Shown: positions 1 to 7,059 of the stretch, piece by piece
How positions within the stretch are numbered: position 1 is the stretch's first letter
How the letters are laid out: every line of letters begins with the position of its first letter
NCBI GenBank assembly: GCA_964442185.1
Contig: CAYTWT010000180.1
Coordinates: 1-12,867, forward strand
Reading direction: 5' to 3'
Length of the DNA stretch: 12,867 nt
From: CADEEV01 sp964442185
GTDB lineage: Bacteria > Acidobacteriota > Vicinamibacteria > Fen-336
Position numbers and translations under genes: made by a program
Notes under the pieces: generated by a model
The model's database searches: none
What the model was told of the DNA's origin: nothing
Seen by the model: the letters and a program-made list of their open reading frames with translations, nothing else

Positions 1-167
1 CCCACGTCGCGCAGCTCGAAGCACGCCTGATTCGCGAGGCGCTCAACCGAGCCGGAGGGAACCGAAGCCAGGCGGCGAAACTGCTGGGTATCTCGCGCAA
101 CGGCCTCGGGATCAAGATGGAGCGCCTCGGGATCAAGACCAGCGCCCACGCCGACACTACGAAGTGA
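1..167 (+). CDS. C-terminus of a sigma-54-dependent response regulator (Fis-type HTH), partial
   Basis: Reading from base 3, 54 codons run to a TGA at 165-167; the start lies left of the window. The peptide is a Fis/NtrC-type DNA-binding domain: an amphipathic helix (LEARLIREALNRAGGN), then the hallmark GNRSQAAKLLGISRNG helix-turn-helix, and a recognition helix ending MERLGIK. This domain normally closes NtrC-family enhancer-binding proteins, after a receiver and an AAA+ sigma-54-interaction module, and binds upstream activator sites. The upstream domains cannot be seen, so a two-component partner or target cannot be named. One oddity is that the stretch GLGIKMERLGIK is encoded by a 15-base exact direct repeat (103-117 and 124-138). 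The SRNGL version of the motif is familiar in response regulators of Acidobacteria and Deltaproteobacteria. A stand-alone Fis-like protein is less likely but not excluded. Confidence 0.85.
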   Translation, partial: HVAQLEARLIREALNRAGGNRSQAAKLLGISRNGLGIKMERLGIKTSAHADTTK

Positions 168-217
168 GCGCACATCGGCAACCGCCGCGGAGCGGATCCG
201 TTGCACGCGCCGTTCAG

Positions 218-247
218 TGGACTTTTTCCAAGGCCTGTGGCCAAAAT
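218..247 (+). promoter_or_regulatory. Possible promoter of the VWFA-related gene
   Basis: TGGACT (218-223) and CAAAAT (242-247) are separated by 18 bp and resemble sigma-70 -35 and -10 boxes, each with 4 of 6 consensus bases. Transcription would start near 254, just before the GGAGG at 256-260. That would exclude the GTG at 217 as start codon and support the ATG at 277. The match is modest and could be chance. Confidence 0.25.
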
Positions 248-276
248 CGAAGTTTGGAGGATCGCCTACTCAAACC

Positions 277-2451
277 ATGAACCGCTTGACCTTGTTCGGC
301 CTTGCCATGATCCCGGCGGCGCTTCTGACCGCCCAGCAGCCTGCCCCAACGCCCTCTTCCGCCCCATCGCCCACGCCACTGCCGGCTGAGGCGCCCACGT
401 TCCCGGCTGGCGTCGAGCAGGTCATCGTGGACACCGTCGTCGTGGACAAGAAGGGGATGCCGATCAAGGGCCTGACCCAGGCCGACTTCGCCGTACTCGA
501 GGACGGCAAGCCGCAGGAGATCGTGAGCTTCGAGTCGGTCGAGCTGCCCGAGGCGCCGGCGGCGAAGCCCGCCGCGAAGCCGATCATCTCCACGAACCAG
601 CGCCGCGAGGACCGCACCGGGCGGACCTTCATCGTCGTCTTCGACGATATCCAACTGACCCGGTTTCAGGGTCGCCAGGCGAAGTCCGCCGTGGCCGAGT
701 TCCTGAAGACGGGGGTCCGCGAAGGCGATCGCGTCTCGCTCGTCGCCACGGGCGGCGGCGCCTGGTGGAGCACGCGGATGGAGGCTGGCAGGCAGGAGCT
801 GATCAGCCTGCTGAAGCGCCTCGAGGGCCGACTGCAGCCCGAGTTCGGCCCCGAGCGGATGTCGGACTACGAGGCCATGCGCATCAACGTCTACAACGAC
901 ACGGAGGTGATGGCCCGCGTGTCGCGCCGCTTCGAGAGCCTCGGCGCCTCGCCGAGCCAGGGGAGGTCCAGCGCCAGCAGCATGGGCGACCCGCTGGTGC
1001 GCAGCCGCGCGTCGGAGATGTACTTCAAATCCGTCACCCGCAACCGCATCACGCTCGAGGTGATGCGCCGCGTGCTCGACTCCCTTCAGACGACGAAGGG
1101 CCGCAAGTCGATGATCCTCGTGTCCCAGGGCTTCATCTATGACCCCAACCTCTCGGAGTTCAAGGATGTCGTGCAGGCCTCACGTCGCGGCAACACGGCC
1201 ATCTACTTCGTCGACAGCCGTGGCCTGACGGGCCTCTCAGACCTCTACTCGGCCGAGTTCGGCGGCGGCGGCATCGACACCCGCGATGTCGGCTCGGCGA
1301 TGCTCGACAACGTCCAGGCGTCCGAGGGCTCCGAGAGCATCGCCTCGGACACCGGCGGCTTCACGGTCAAGAACACGAACGACCTTGCGGCGGCGATCGG
1401 CCGCATCGCGCGCGAGACGCAGAGCTATTACCTGATCGGGTACAACCCGACGAACGTCAAGCAGGACGGGCGCTTCCGCAAGATCGAGGTGAAGGTTCCG
1501 AGGAAGGGGACGAACGTCCACGCGCGCAAGGGCTACTACGCACCGCTCGACGGCAAGCTCGGCAAACCGAAGAAGCCGGGCGAGCACGATCCCGCGATCC
1601 AGCAGGCCCTCGACTCGCCGTTCGAGCTCGATCTCGTCCCGATCCGGATGACCGCCTACGCCTTCGACGAGGCGCTGCTCGGCAAGCTCAACGCCCTGGT
1701 CTCCGCCGACGTGGACATTCGAGGCTTCGCCTTCGAAGAGACCGAGGGACGCTTCCTCGATTCGCTCGAGTTCTTGCTGGTCGTCGCCCATCGCGAGACC
1801 GGCGAATTCTTCCAGTACAACCAGAAGGTCGAGATGAAGCTGCTCCCGAAGACCAAGGAGAAGCTCGAACAGACCTGGTTCTCGATGTCGCGCGACTTCG
1901 AGCTGGCTCCCGGAGGCTACCAGGCCAAGCTGGTCGTGCGCGACAAGAACAGCGGCCGCGTCGGGACCGTGATCCACGAGTTCGACGTGCCGGACCCGGC
2001 CGAGTTCCGCGCTTCGACACTGAACCTGAGCGACGTGCTCGACGTAAAGAGCGAAATCGCCTCGGGCCCGCCCCGGCCGTCGTTCCTGGCGCGTCGCGAG
2101 TTCCCGTCGGGTGTCACGCTCTACGCGCAGTTCTCGGTCTATGGCGCCGAGAAGGACAAGAGCTCGGGCATGCCACGGGTCAGCGCGAGCTACGACATCA
2201 TGGATGCCGATGGCTTGCCGCGCGCGCGTGTGATGCCGACCATCATCAATCCGACGTCGCTTGGCAAGCTGTCGCGCCTGGTCGGCACGGTGCTCGAGGG
2301 CTACGAACCCGGCTCCTACGAGTTCGTGCTGAGCATCAAGGACGAAGTCACGGGCAAGAGCTTTCAGGTCCGCGAACCGTTCACGGTCGCGGCGCCGCTG
2401 CCTGCGACGGCCACGGCTGCCGGCGCCGTACCGAGCCCGCTCTCGCCCTAG
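277..2451 (+). CDS. Secreted VWFA-related domain protein (Acidobacterial family)
   Basis: This 724-residue protein probably acts outside the cytoplasmic membrane. The ATG at 277 is preferred over an in-frame GTG at 217 because it gives a signal peptide directly (residues 1-20, hydrophobic LTLFGLAMIPAALLTA) and a GGAGG lies 16 bases upstream, a rather long spacing. A Pro/Ala/Thr/Ser linker (22-43) follows. The entry strand is VEQVIVDTVVVDKKG (46-60), followed by LTQADFAVLEDGKPQEIVSFE. The VWA-like core begins at TFIVVFDDIQLT (117-128) and includes KSMILVSQGFIYDP (277-290) and AIYFVDSRGL (308-317). The block TQSYYLIGYNP to VHARKGYYAP (381-423) is the classic end of TIGR03436-type proteins. About 300 further residues look beta-rich. 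The canonical MIDAS DxSxS is not present (FDDIQLT instead), as is common in this family. The biological role is unknown; adhesion or envelope protein interaction is a guess. It ends 21 bp from the convergent gene on the other strand. Confidence 0.88.
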   Translation: MNRLTLFGLAMIPAALLTAQQPAPTPSSAPSPTPLPAEAPTFPAGVEQVIVDTVVVDKKGMPIKGLTQADFAVLEDGKPQEIVSFESVELPEAPAAKPAAKPIISTNQRREDRTGRTFIVVFDDIQLTRFQGRQAKSAVAEFLKTGVREGDRVSLVATGGGAWWSTRMEAGRQELISLLKRLEGRLQPEFGPERMSDYEAMRINVYNDTEVMARVSRRFESLGASPSQGRSSASSMGDPLVRSRASEMYFKSVTRNRITLEVMRRVLDSLQTTKGRKSMILVSQGFIYDPNLSEFKDVVQASRRGNTAIYFVDSRGLTGLSDLYSAEFGGGGIDTRDVGSAMLDNVQASEGSESIASDTGGFTVKNTNDLAAAIGRIARETQSYYLIGYNPTNVKQDGRFRKIEVKVPRKGTNVHARKGYYAPLDGKLGKPKKPGEHDPAIQQALDSPFELDLVPIRMTAYAFDEALLGKLNALVSADVDIRGFAFEETEGRFLDSLEFLLVVAHRETGEFFQYNQKVEMKLLPKTKEKLEQTWFSMSRDFELAPGGYQAKLVVRDKNSGRVGTVIHEFDVPDPAEFRASTLNLSDVLDVKSEIASGPPRPSFLARREFPSGVTLYAQFSVYGAEKDKSSGMPRVSASYDIMDADGLPRARVMPTIINPTSLGKLSRLVGTVLEGYEPGSYEFVLSIKDEVTGKSFQVREPFTVAAPLPATATAAGAVPSPLSP

Positions 2452-2472
2452 ATCACCCCCTGGCTTCCTGGC

Positions 2473-3564
2473 TCAGTTCAGCGCAGGACAGCCGGCCGCG
2501 CAGCGGCCCGCCTCGACCGGGGGGTCGCGGCCATCTGGACAGGCGAGGATGATGCCGCTGGCATCGCCGCAGAACGAGCGGACGCCCGTCCGGTTCCGGG
2601 TCAACGGCACCGCGCTGTAGGCATACTGCGCGAGACTCGAGGGCGAACAGGCGCCCAGGGCGAGGGCTTCGGTGGCAACCTTATCGCCCCCGTGGAAGGT
2701 GAGGTTGTAGCCGTGGCGCGTCGTGCTCGTGAATGCGGGATCGAGGAACGTCGGCGCGCCCTGTGGGTAGCCGGGGATGCACTGTGCGGGCGCTTGCAGG
2801 CACTCGGGCCGGTCGTAGAAGCCGCCGTTGGCCGATTGGTAGGCGGCCTCCGCCGAGAGCAGCGTCCGGATGTTGCCGATGCTGGCTGCTTCGTTGGCCG
2901 ACACCCTCGCGCGCAGCAGGCTCGGGATGGCGATCGCCGCGACGATGCCAATGACGGCGACGAACAGCGGGATGGCGACGACCAGGCCGATCAAGACATA
3001 CACCAGCGCGTTCGGCCGAAGCGCCGCGGCGACCTCAGCTTGCTCGGCGGGCGAGAGCGCTTCGATCTCCTGGCCGGAAAACAGCAGCTTGATGCCCGGC
3101 TTGAAGAGATAGAGCAGCACGACGACGGAGAGAAGCGTGCCGCAGGGGATCCCCAGCAGCCCGATCACGCACAGCCCGATCTCCAGGATTCGGCCCCAGG
3201 AGTGGAGACCGAAGAGGCCGAAGCCCGTGGCGACCTTGAGCAGGGCCAGGAAGACATAGACGACACCGAGGGCCGCAATCAGTAGCCGCGACTCCTGCTC
3301 GCCTTGCGCGACGAGGAAGAACGAAAAGCCGGCCATCGCCAGGAGCACAAAGCCGCTCAGAAACTCGAGGATCGCGATCGCCGTAATGCCCCCCGGGCGG
3401 CGGCGCTCGAGCGGCCGCGAGTAGCTGTAGACCTCGGCGGGCGCGGCGGATTGTCCCAGCGGATCGAAGCTGGGGGCTCCCGCAGCAATGACGACCCGCT
3501 TGCGGCAGCGCGTGCAAAAGGCACTGCCCGACGGCACCTCCGCCCCGCAATGCGGACAGATCAT
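2473..3564 (-). CDS. Zinc-ribbon membrane protein with type IV pilin-like C-terminal domain
   Basis: This 363-residue protein joins three parts. Residues 3-20 form a zinc ribbon with two CxxC pairs (C3/C6 and C17/C20, as CPHC and CTRC). Four hydrophobic segments follow at about 60-86, 93-117, 127-155 and 187-216. The last one runs into VIGIVAAIAIPSLLRARVSA, the N-terminal helix signature of type IV pilins and pseudopilins, and then into a small ectodomain with seven cysteines (255, 262, 306, 332, 342, 355, 359). Normally that helix follows a short leader with a prepilin-peptidase site (G/FTLIE). Here the preceding residues are hydrophobic and no such site is visible, so it is probably not processed and assembled as a pilin. 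The ATG has GAGG six bases upstream and a good promoter (3591-3619). Function is unknown; a membrane-anchored pseudopilin-like sensor or assembly factor is conceivable. The composite is coded without a stop or frameshift. Confidence 0.8.
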   Translation of the reverse strand: MICPHCGAEVPSGSAFCTRCRKRVVIAAGAPSFDPLGQSAAPAEVYSYSRPLERRRPGGITAIAILEFLSGFVLLAMAGFSFFLVAQGEQESRLLIAALGVVYVFLALLKVATGFGLFGLHSWGRILEIGLCVIGLLGIPCGTLLSVVVLLYLFKPGIKLLFSGQEIEALSPAEQAEVAAALRPNALVYVLIGLVVAIPLFVAVIGIVAAIAIPSLLRARVSANEAASIGNIRTLLSAEAAYQSANGGFYDRPECLQAPAQCIPGYPQGAPTFLDPAFTSTTRHGYNLTFHGGDKVATEALALGACSPSSLAQYAYSAVPLTRNRTGVRSFCGDASGIILACPDGRDPPVEAGRCAAGCPALN

Positions 3565-3590
3565 GGGGATCCTCGCTTTCCGTTCGAGCG

Positions 3591-3619
3591 AGGCTAGGGG
3601 CGCCGGCTCCGACTGTCAA
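3591..3619 (-). promoter_or_regulatory. Promoter of the zinc-ribbon/pilin-like gene
   Basis: On the minus strand a perfect -35 box TTGACA (3619-3614) is followed after 17 bp by TAGCCT (3596-3591). The predicted transcription start near 3584 leaves about 20 bases of leader containing GAGG before the ATG at 3564. The -10 box matches only 3 of 6 consensus bases, but position and spacing fit well. The site fills most of the 64-bp gap shared with the divergent transferase gene. Confidence 0.5.
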
Positions 3620-3628
3620 GCCGCTAGA

Positions 3629-5533
3629 ATGGGGCACTTGAGCAAGACCCTCATCCTCTGCAGCCGAGACCGACTGGCCGCCACGCGCGGGCGTGAACTC
3701 GAGGGCGCCTCTCGCCTGATCTGGGACGATCTCGCGCTCAGCTCCGACGAACGCGACCAGGTCGACGAAGCCGCGATGGCCTGGACGAAGGCCTGGGGGC
3801 GGCGGCCCCTGATCGACGGCCGGTCGTTTCGCGAGCTCAGCGCCTGGAAGGGCGTCTCGCTCTGGTGGTTCGCCGAGATCTACCTCTACTACACGGCCCA
3901 ATCGACGCGTTTCGTCAGGCTGATCGAGACCTTCCACCGCCTGCTCGAACGCGAGGCGCCCACAGAGGTCGAGGCCTTTGGCGTGCCGATCCTCGAGGCG
4001 GTCCTGCTGGGGCGCACCTGCCTGGCGCGCGGGATCCTGTTCCACGGCCCCCGACAGATTCCGGCGCTCGGTGTCTGCCTGCGAACCTTCAAGGCCTCTC
4101 TGGCCAGCCGCGCCAACACCGTGAAGATGCTCGTGACGGTCGTCAAGGCCCATCTCTCGGGCCGGCCTGTCGAGCGCGTGGCGTTGCAGCCACGCATCCT
4201 GTTCCTCTCGCATGCGGCCTTCTGGCGCGACGGCAAGGAGCTCTATTTCGACCGCCTGCTCCCGGAGGTCCAGGCGGATCCTTCGCTCGAGGCTTTCGTG
4301 CTGGGTGTCGGGCCCAAGGCCCCCTTCCGGGATCGTGGGCTGTGGGACGCCGCGCGCGAGTGGCTTCGCCTCCGGCCGAAGCCGGCTCCCTATGTGCCGC
4401 TCAGCCGTTACACGCGCTCGGACGTGTTCCGCGAGGTTTGGCGCGCGACGCGGGAGATCCGCGCGCTGTGGCGGCGGCTGGCGCGAAGTAGCGCCGTGCG
4501 CGAGGGTTTCTCGCATCGCGAGGTGTCGTTCGCCGACCTGTCGGGTCCCGACCTGGCCGGCACGCTGCTGCTTCAGCTGCCCTGGGCCGTGCGCAGCCAC
4601 GAAGAGCTCACGGCCGCGTTGTCGGCGATCCAGCCGGCGGCGCTTTGTCTTTATGCCGAGTCGAGCGGCCTGGGCCGGGTCGCGCTCGCGGCCAGCCGCG
4701 CTGCCGGCGTGCCGAGCGTCGCGATCCAGCACGGGATCCTCTATCCCAAGTACTACTCCTATCGGCACGAGGCCGACGAGGCCGGTTGCCCGCTTCCGGA
4801 CCTTACGGCCCTGTTCGGCGAGGCGGCGAAGCAGTTCCTGATCGAGCGTGGCCGTTATCCGCCAGGAACCCTCGTGCTCACCGGCAGTCCGAAGTTCGAC
4901 GAGATCGCGCGCACGATACGCGAGTGGGATCGCGTCTCGCTTCGCCGGCGCCTCGGCGTGGAGCCCGAGGAGCGGCTGATCGTCGTCGCGAGCCGCTTTC
5001 GGGGCATCGCCTCATACCAGTCCATAGGGAGCGCGTTCGCCGCTCTAGTGCGCGCCGTGGAGGCGCCCGGAAATGTGCGGTGCATCGTCAAGCCCCACCC
5101 GGCCGAGAGCCCCGACGCGTATCTGGCCGTGCTCCGAGAGACGGGGTCGAGCCGAACACGTCTCGCTCCAACGGACATGAGCCTGCTCGAAATGCTTTAC
5201 GCGGGGGACGCGCTCGTAACCGTCGAATCGCTCTCGGCCGTCGAGGCGCTCGCCGTGGGCCGGCCCGTGCTCCTGCTCAACATGCCCAGCAACATGCGAG
5301 AGCTGGTGGACGAGGGCGTGGCGCTCGGCGTTTCCGAGGGCGAAGACCCAGGCCCGGCGCTACGCGCGCTGCTCTTCGACGCGCCCACCCAGGCGCGCCT
5401 GGCCAGCGCTCGAGAGCGCTATCTGTCCCGCGTGGCCTGCGGCATCGACGGCCGCGCCACCGAACGCCTGCTGAAGCTGCTCCGCGAGACCGCTAATGGC
5501 CGAGGACCCGGCCCGCGGGCAGCGCGAACGTGA
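3629..5533 (+). CDS. GT-B-like surface carbohydrate transferase (CDP-glycerol/capsule transferase-like)
   Basis: This protein has 634 residues from the ATG at 3629. The frame is open back to 3488, but that would overlap the divergent gene's start and promoter. A TTG at 3638 (MSKTLILCSRDR) is an alternative start, possibly with a short or absent leader because TAGAAT sits at 3625-3630. Residues 1-185 form an N-terminal region I cannot assign (GVSLWWFAEIYLYYTAQSTR, then RLIETFHRLLEREAP). From PRILFLSHAAFWRD (188-201) the protein resembles a GT-B fold. AIQHGILYP (365-373) carries the QHG motif, LVLTGSPKFD follows at 415-424, and KPHPAESPDAY (488-498) and DALVTVESLSAVEALAVGRPV (527-547) correspond to the donor-binding half of CDP-glycerol glycerophosphotransferases and capsule polysaccharide synthases. 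It most likely adds a sugar or phospho-polyol to a cell-surface polymer; donor and acceptor are not readable. There is no signal peptide, so it should act at the cytoplasmic face. Its 3' end overlaps the pagL-like gene tail to tail by 41 bp. Confidence 0.75.
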   Translation: MGHLSKTLILCSRDRLAATRGRELEGASRLIWDDLALSSDERDQVDEAAMAWTKAWGRRPLIDGRSFRELSAWKGVSLWWFAEIYLYYTAQSTRFVRLIETFHRLLEREAPTEVEAFGVPILEAVLLGRTCLARGILFHGPRQIPALGVCLRTFKASLASRANTVKMLVTVVKAHLSGRPVERVALQPRILFLSHAAFWRDGKELYFDRLLPEVQADPSLEAFVLGVGPKAPFRDRGLWDAAREWLRLRPKPAPYVPLSRYTRSDVFREVWRATREIRALWRRLARSSAVREGFSHREVSFADLSGPDLAGTLLLQLPWAVRSHEELTAALSAIQPAALCLYAESSGLGRVALAASRAAGVPSVAIQHGILYPKYYSYRHEADEAGCPLPDLTALFGEAAKQFLIERGRYPPGTLVLTGSPKFDEIARTIREWDRVSLRRRLGVEPEERLIVVASRFRGIASYQSIGSAFAALVRAVEAPGNVRCIVKPHPAESPDAYLAVLRETGSSRTRLAPTDMSLLEMLYAGDALVTVESLSAVEALAVGRPVLLLNMPSNMRELVDEGVALGVSEGEDPGPALRALLFDAPTQARLASARERYLSRVACGIDGRATERLLKLLRETANGRGPGPRAART

Positions 5534-5996
5534 GCAAGAGGCTCTCTTCGCCGGAGTTGGGCGCTTCGAGGCCCAGGTTCGACAGGTGATACAGCTCGAG
5601 GCCGAGGCGCAGCCCCCTCCCGAACCGCCAGCCGGCCTCGAGGCCGGAGCGGAATTGCAGCGGGCCATGCAGGTCCTTTCCGTCGCCCTTCGCGTAGTAA
5701 CCGGGGGCGAAGCTGCCCCGGAGAGCTACCCGCGTTCCGAGGGGGAAGTCGACACTGAACCCGGCGTAGCCGTTGAAGGCGGAGTCCGTGCTGGCCATCG
5801 CCCCCGCGATCGGACCGAGGAGCCAGAAGCGTCGTCCGCCGCGCCACTGCAGGCCGAACTCGGTGGCCGTGTCGAACTGCTGGTTCGCGTCGAAGGCTCC
5901 GCCGGAGAACATCAGCGCCGCAGGCTCCGCGGCGAAGGTGGGAGCGGGAAGCAACGCGAGCAGGCCAACGAGGACGGCGAGCCAGCGGCGGATCAT
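5493..5996 (-). CDS. PagL-like lipid A 3-O-deacylase (outer-membrane acyloxyacyl hydrolase family)
   Basis: The protein has 167 residues. A signal peptide (MIRRWLAVLVGLLALLPAPTFA, cleavage near A22/A23) is followed by alternating beta strands, as expected of an eight-stranded outer-membrane barrel. The diagnostic C-terminal block is FRSGLEAGWRFGRGLRLGLE and then YHLSNLGLEAPNSGEES. H137, S139 and N140 match the H-x-S-N active-site motif of PagL, and E151 lies 14 residues after the His, the same spacing as H126/E140 in Pseudomonas PagL. The enzyme would remove the ester-linked 3-hydroxyacyl chain at position 3 of lipid A. It is the last gene of the minus-strand operon, 33 bp after the GNAT-like gene, and its end overlaps the convergent transferase by 41 bp. 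The ribosome site is weak (AGGG ten bases upstream). The family call is strong; the exact lipid substrate is inferred from the family. Confidence 0.85.
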   Translation of the reverse strand: MIRRWLAVLVGLLALLPAPTFAAEPAALMFSGGAFDANQQFDTATEFGLQWRGGRRFWLLGPIAGAMASTDSAFNGYAGFSVDFPLGTRVALRGSFAPGYYAKGDGKDLHGPLQFRSGLEAGWRFGRGLRLGLELYHLSNLGLEAPNSGEESLLLTFALPAGRVLGH

Positions 5997-6029
5997 CGAG
6001 GAGCCCTGAGCATAGCGCAGGTCTTGGAA

Positions 6030-7052
6030 TCAGCTCTGGTCCAGAAACGGCGAGCGCAGACCGTTGTCGCCCCAGTCCAGGTTCACGAGAAACCGCGAGG
6101 CGTCCGGGGGGAACTGGAGGCCGCCCTTGAGCGTCCCGATGGCGAGCGGCCGGGCGCCCGCGCGAGAGAAACCGAACGCCTCATAGACGGACTGCATCAG
6201 TGTGTGCAGGCTCGTGAGCAGCACCGTCCGCGGTGACGAGTCGTTCTTGCCGACATGGAGGAGCGCCAGCAGCACGCCATGAGCGAGCGTCTCGGGATCG
6301 CTGCCGTCGCAGTGGGAGACGATCAACCGCTGGGGCGAGTCCTGGATCACGACATAACCCGCCGCCCTTCGGCGGCGCAGGATCCGGAACAGCCGATAGC
6401 GCACGAAGCTCAGGCGCGTGTCGTAGCGCCAGCTCAGGTAGTCGAGGGGCGGGGCGAAACGGAAAGAAAACGGCGAGGGCTCCGGGATCAGGTCCGCCGC
6501 GTAGTCCTGCTCCTCGCTCACTGCGACCTCCTCGCGCACGCGTGCGGCCACTCGGCTTGCGAAGCGGCCGAGTCGGCGCCGTCGCACGCGCCGTACCACC
6601 GCCTTCGCGGCCACGCGCCACGCCGGATCGTCCGACGTCGCCGCGTAGTCCGGGTTCAACACGTACGTTGGCACGTCCGGAGCGTAGCTCCAGTTTCGCG
6701 AGAGCGTGATCTTGTGCGTCTGCGCGCTGCCGCCGAAGACGATGCCCGCGCCGGCCGACTTCATCCAATGCAGGAACAGGTAGCCGCCCGCGCCCGGTTT
6801 CAGCGCGTTGAAGTTGTTGCCGAACCCCAGCTTCAACTCGCGGCCGGCCGCCTCGAAGCGCATCTCGTCGATGCCGAGCGTGCCCTCGATCTCGCCGCCC
6901 TCGCCCTCCAGCAGGTAGAGTCGGCTCCAGGGCCGCGTCGCGTAGTAGTAGTCGACGAAGGGCCGCTGTGCCAGGGCGGAGTGCTTGCCAAAGTGCTTGG
7001 CTGCGGCCGCGAGTGCCTCCCAGTGCTCCGGCCGATACTCGACTAGGCGCAC
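6030..7052 (-). CDS. GNAT-like acyltransferase of an envelope glycan locus
   Basis: This 340-residue protein is read from a GTG start seven bases after the VOC gene's stop, so translation is probably coupled; no clear ribosome site is visible. Residues 1-125 look like one GNAT-fold unit (MRLVEYRPEHWEAL at the start, LYLLEGEGGEIEGTLGIDEMRF as the central beta strands, GFGNNFNALKPGAGGYLFLHWM as the helix and acyl-CoA-loop region). A basic linker (145-175) precedes a second half whose SVYEAFGFSRAGARPLAI (288-305) is the typical C-terminal GNAT segment. The protein ends in FLVNLDWGDNGL, recalling the Asp-rich ends of related proteins in polysaccharide clusters. A tandem GNAT or FemAB-like layout fits. 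Substrates are not shown. Placed behind an ACP gene, it may use an acyl-ACP rather than acyl-CoA, which is inference. Confidence 0.62.
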   Translation of the reverse strand: MRLVEYRPEHWEALAAAAKHFGKHSALAQRPFVDYYYATRPWSRLYLLEGEGGEIEGTLGIDEMRFEAAGRELKLGFGNNFNALKPGAGGYLFLHWMKSAGAGIVFGGSAQTHKITLSRNWSYAPDVPTYVLNPDYAATSDDPAWRVAAKAVVRRVRRRRLGRFASRVAARVREEVAVSEEQDYAADLIPEPSPFSFRFAPPLDYLSWRYDTRLSFVRYRLFRILRRRRAAGYVVIQDSPQRLIVSHCDGSDPETLAHGVLLALLHVGKNDSSPRTVLLTSLHTLMQSVYEAFGFSRAGARPLAIGTLKGGLQFPPDASRFLVNLDWGDNGLRSPFLDQS

Positions 7053-7059
7053 GGGCGAC

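Noticed and set aside
217..276. N-terminal extension of the VWFA protein from a GTG
   Set aside because: It would put 20 polar residues before the signal peptide, and the GGAGG lies downstream of it.
1237..1977. Minus-strand frame of 246 codons inside the VWFA gene
   Set aside because: It mirrors the codon pattern of the VWFA gene, with no ribosome site and no motif.
3488..3628. Upstream extension of the GT-B gene to an ATG at 3488
   Set aside because: It would overlap the divergent gene's start and its TTGACA promoter, and the added residues have no family look.
3035..4768. Long minus-strand open frame (577 codons) across the zinc-ribbon gene start and the GT-B gene
   Set aside because: It is Arg/Pro/Gly/Ala-rich without domain motifs and runs antisense to a gene with clear transferase motifs; such frames are common in GC-rich DNA.
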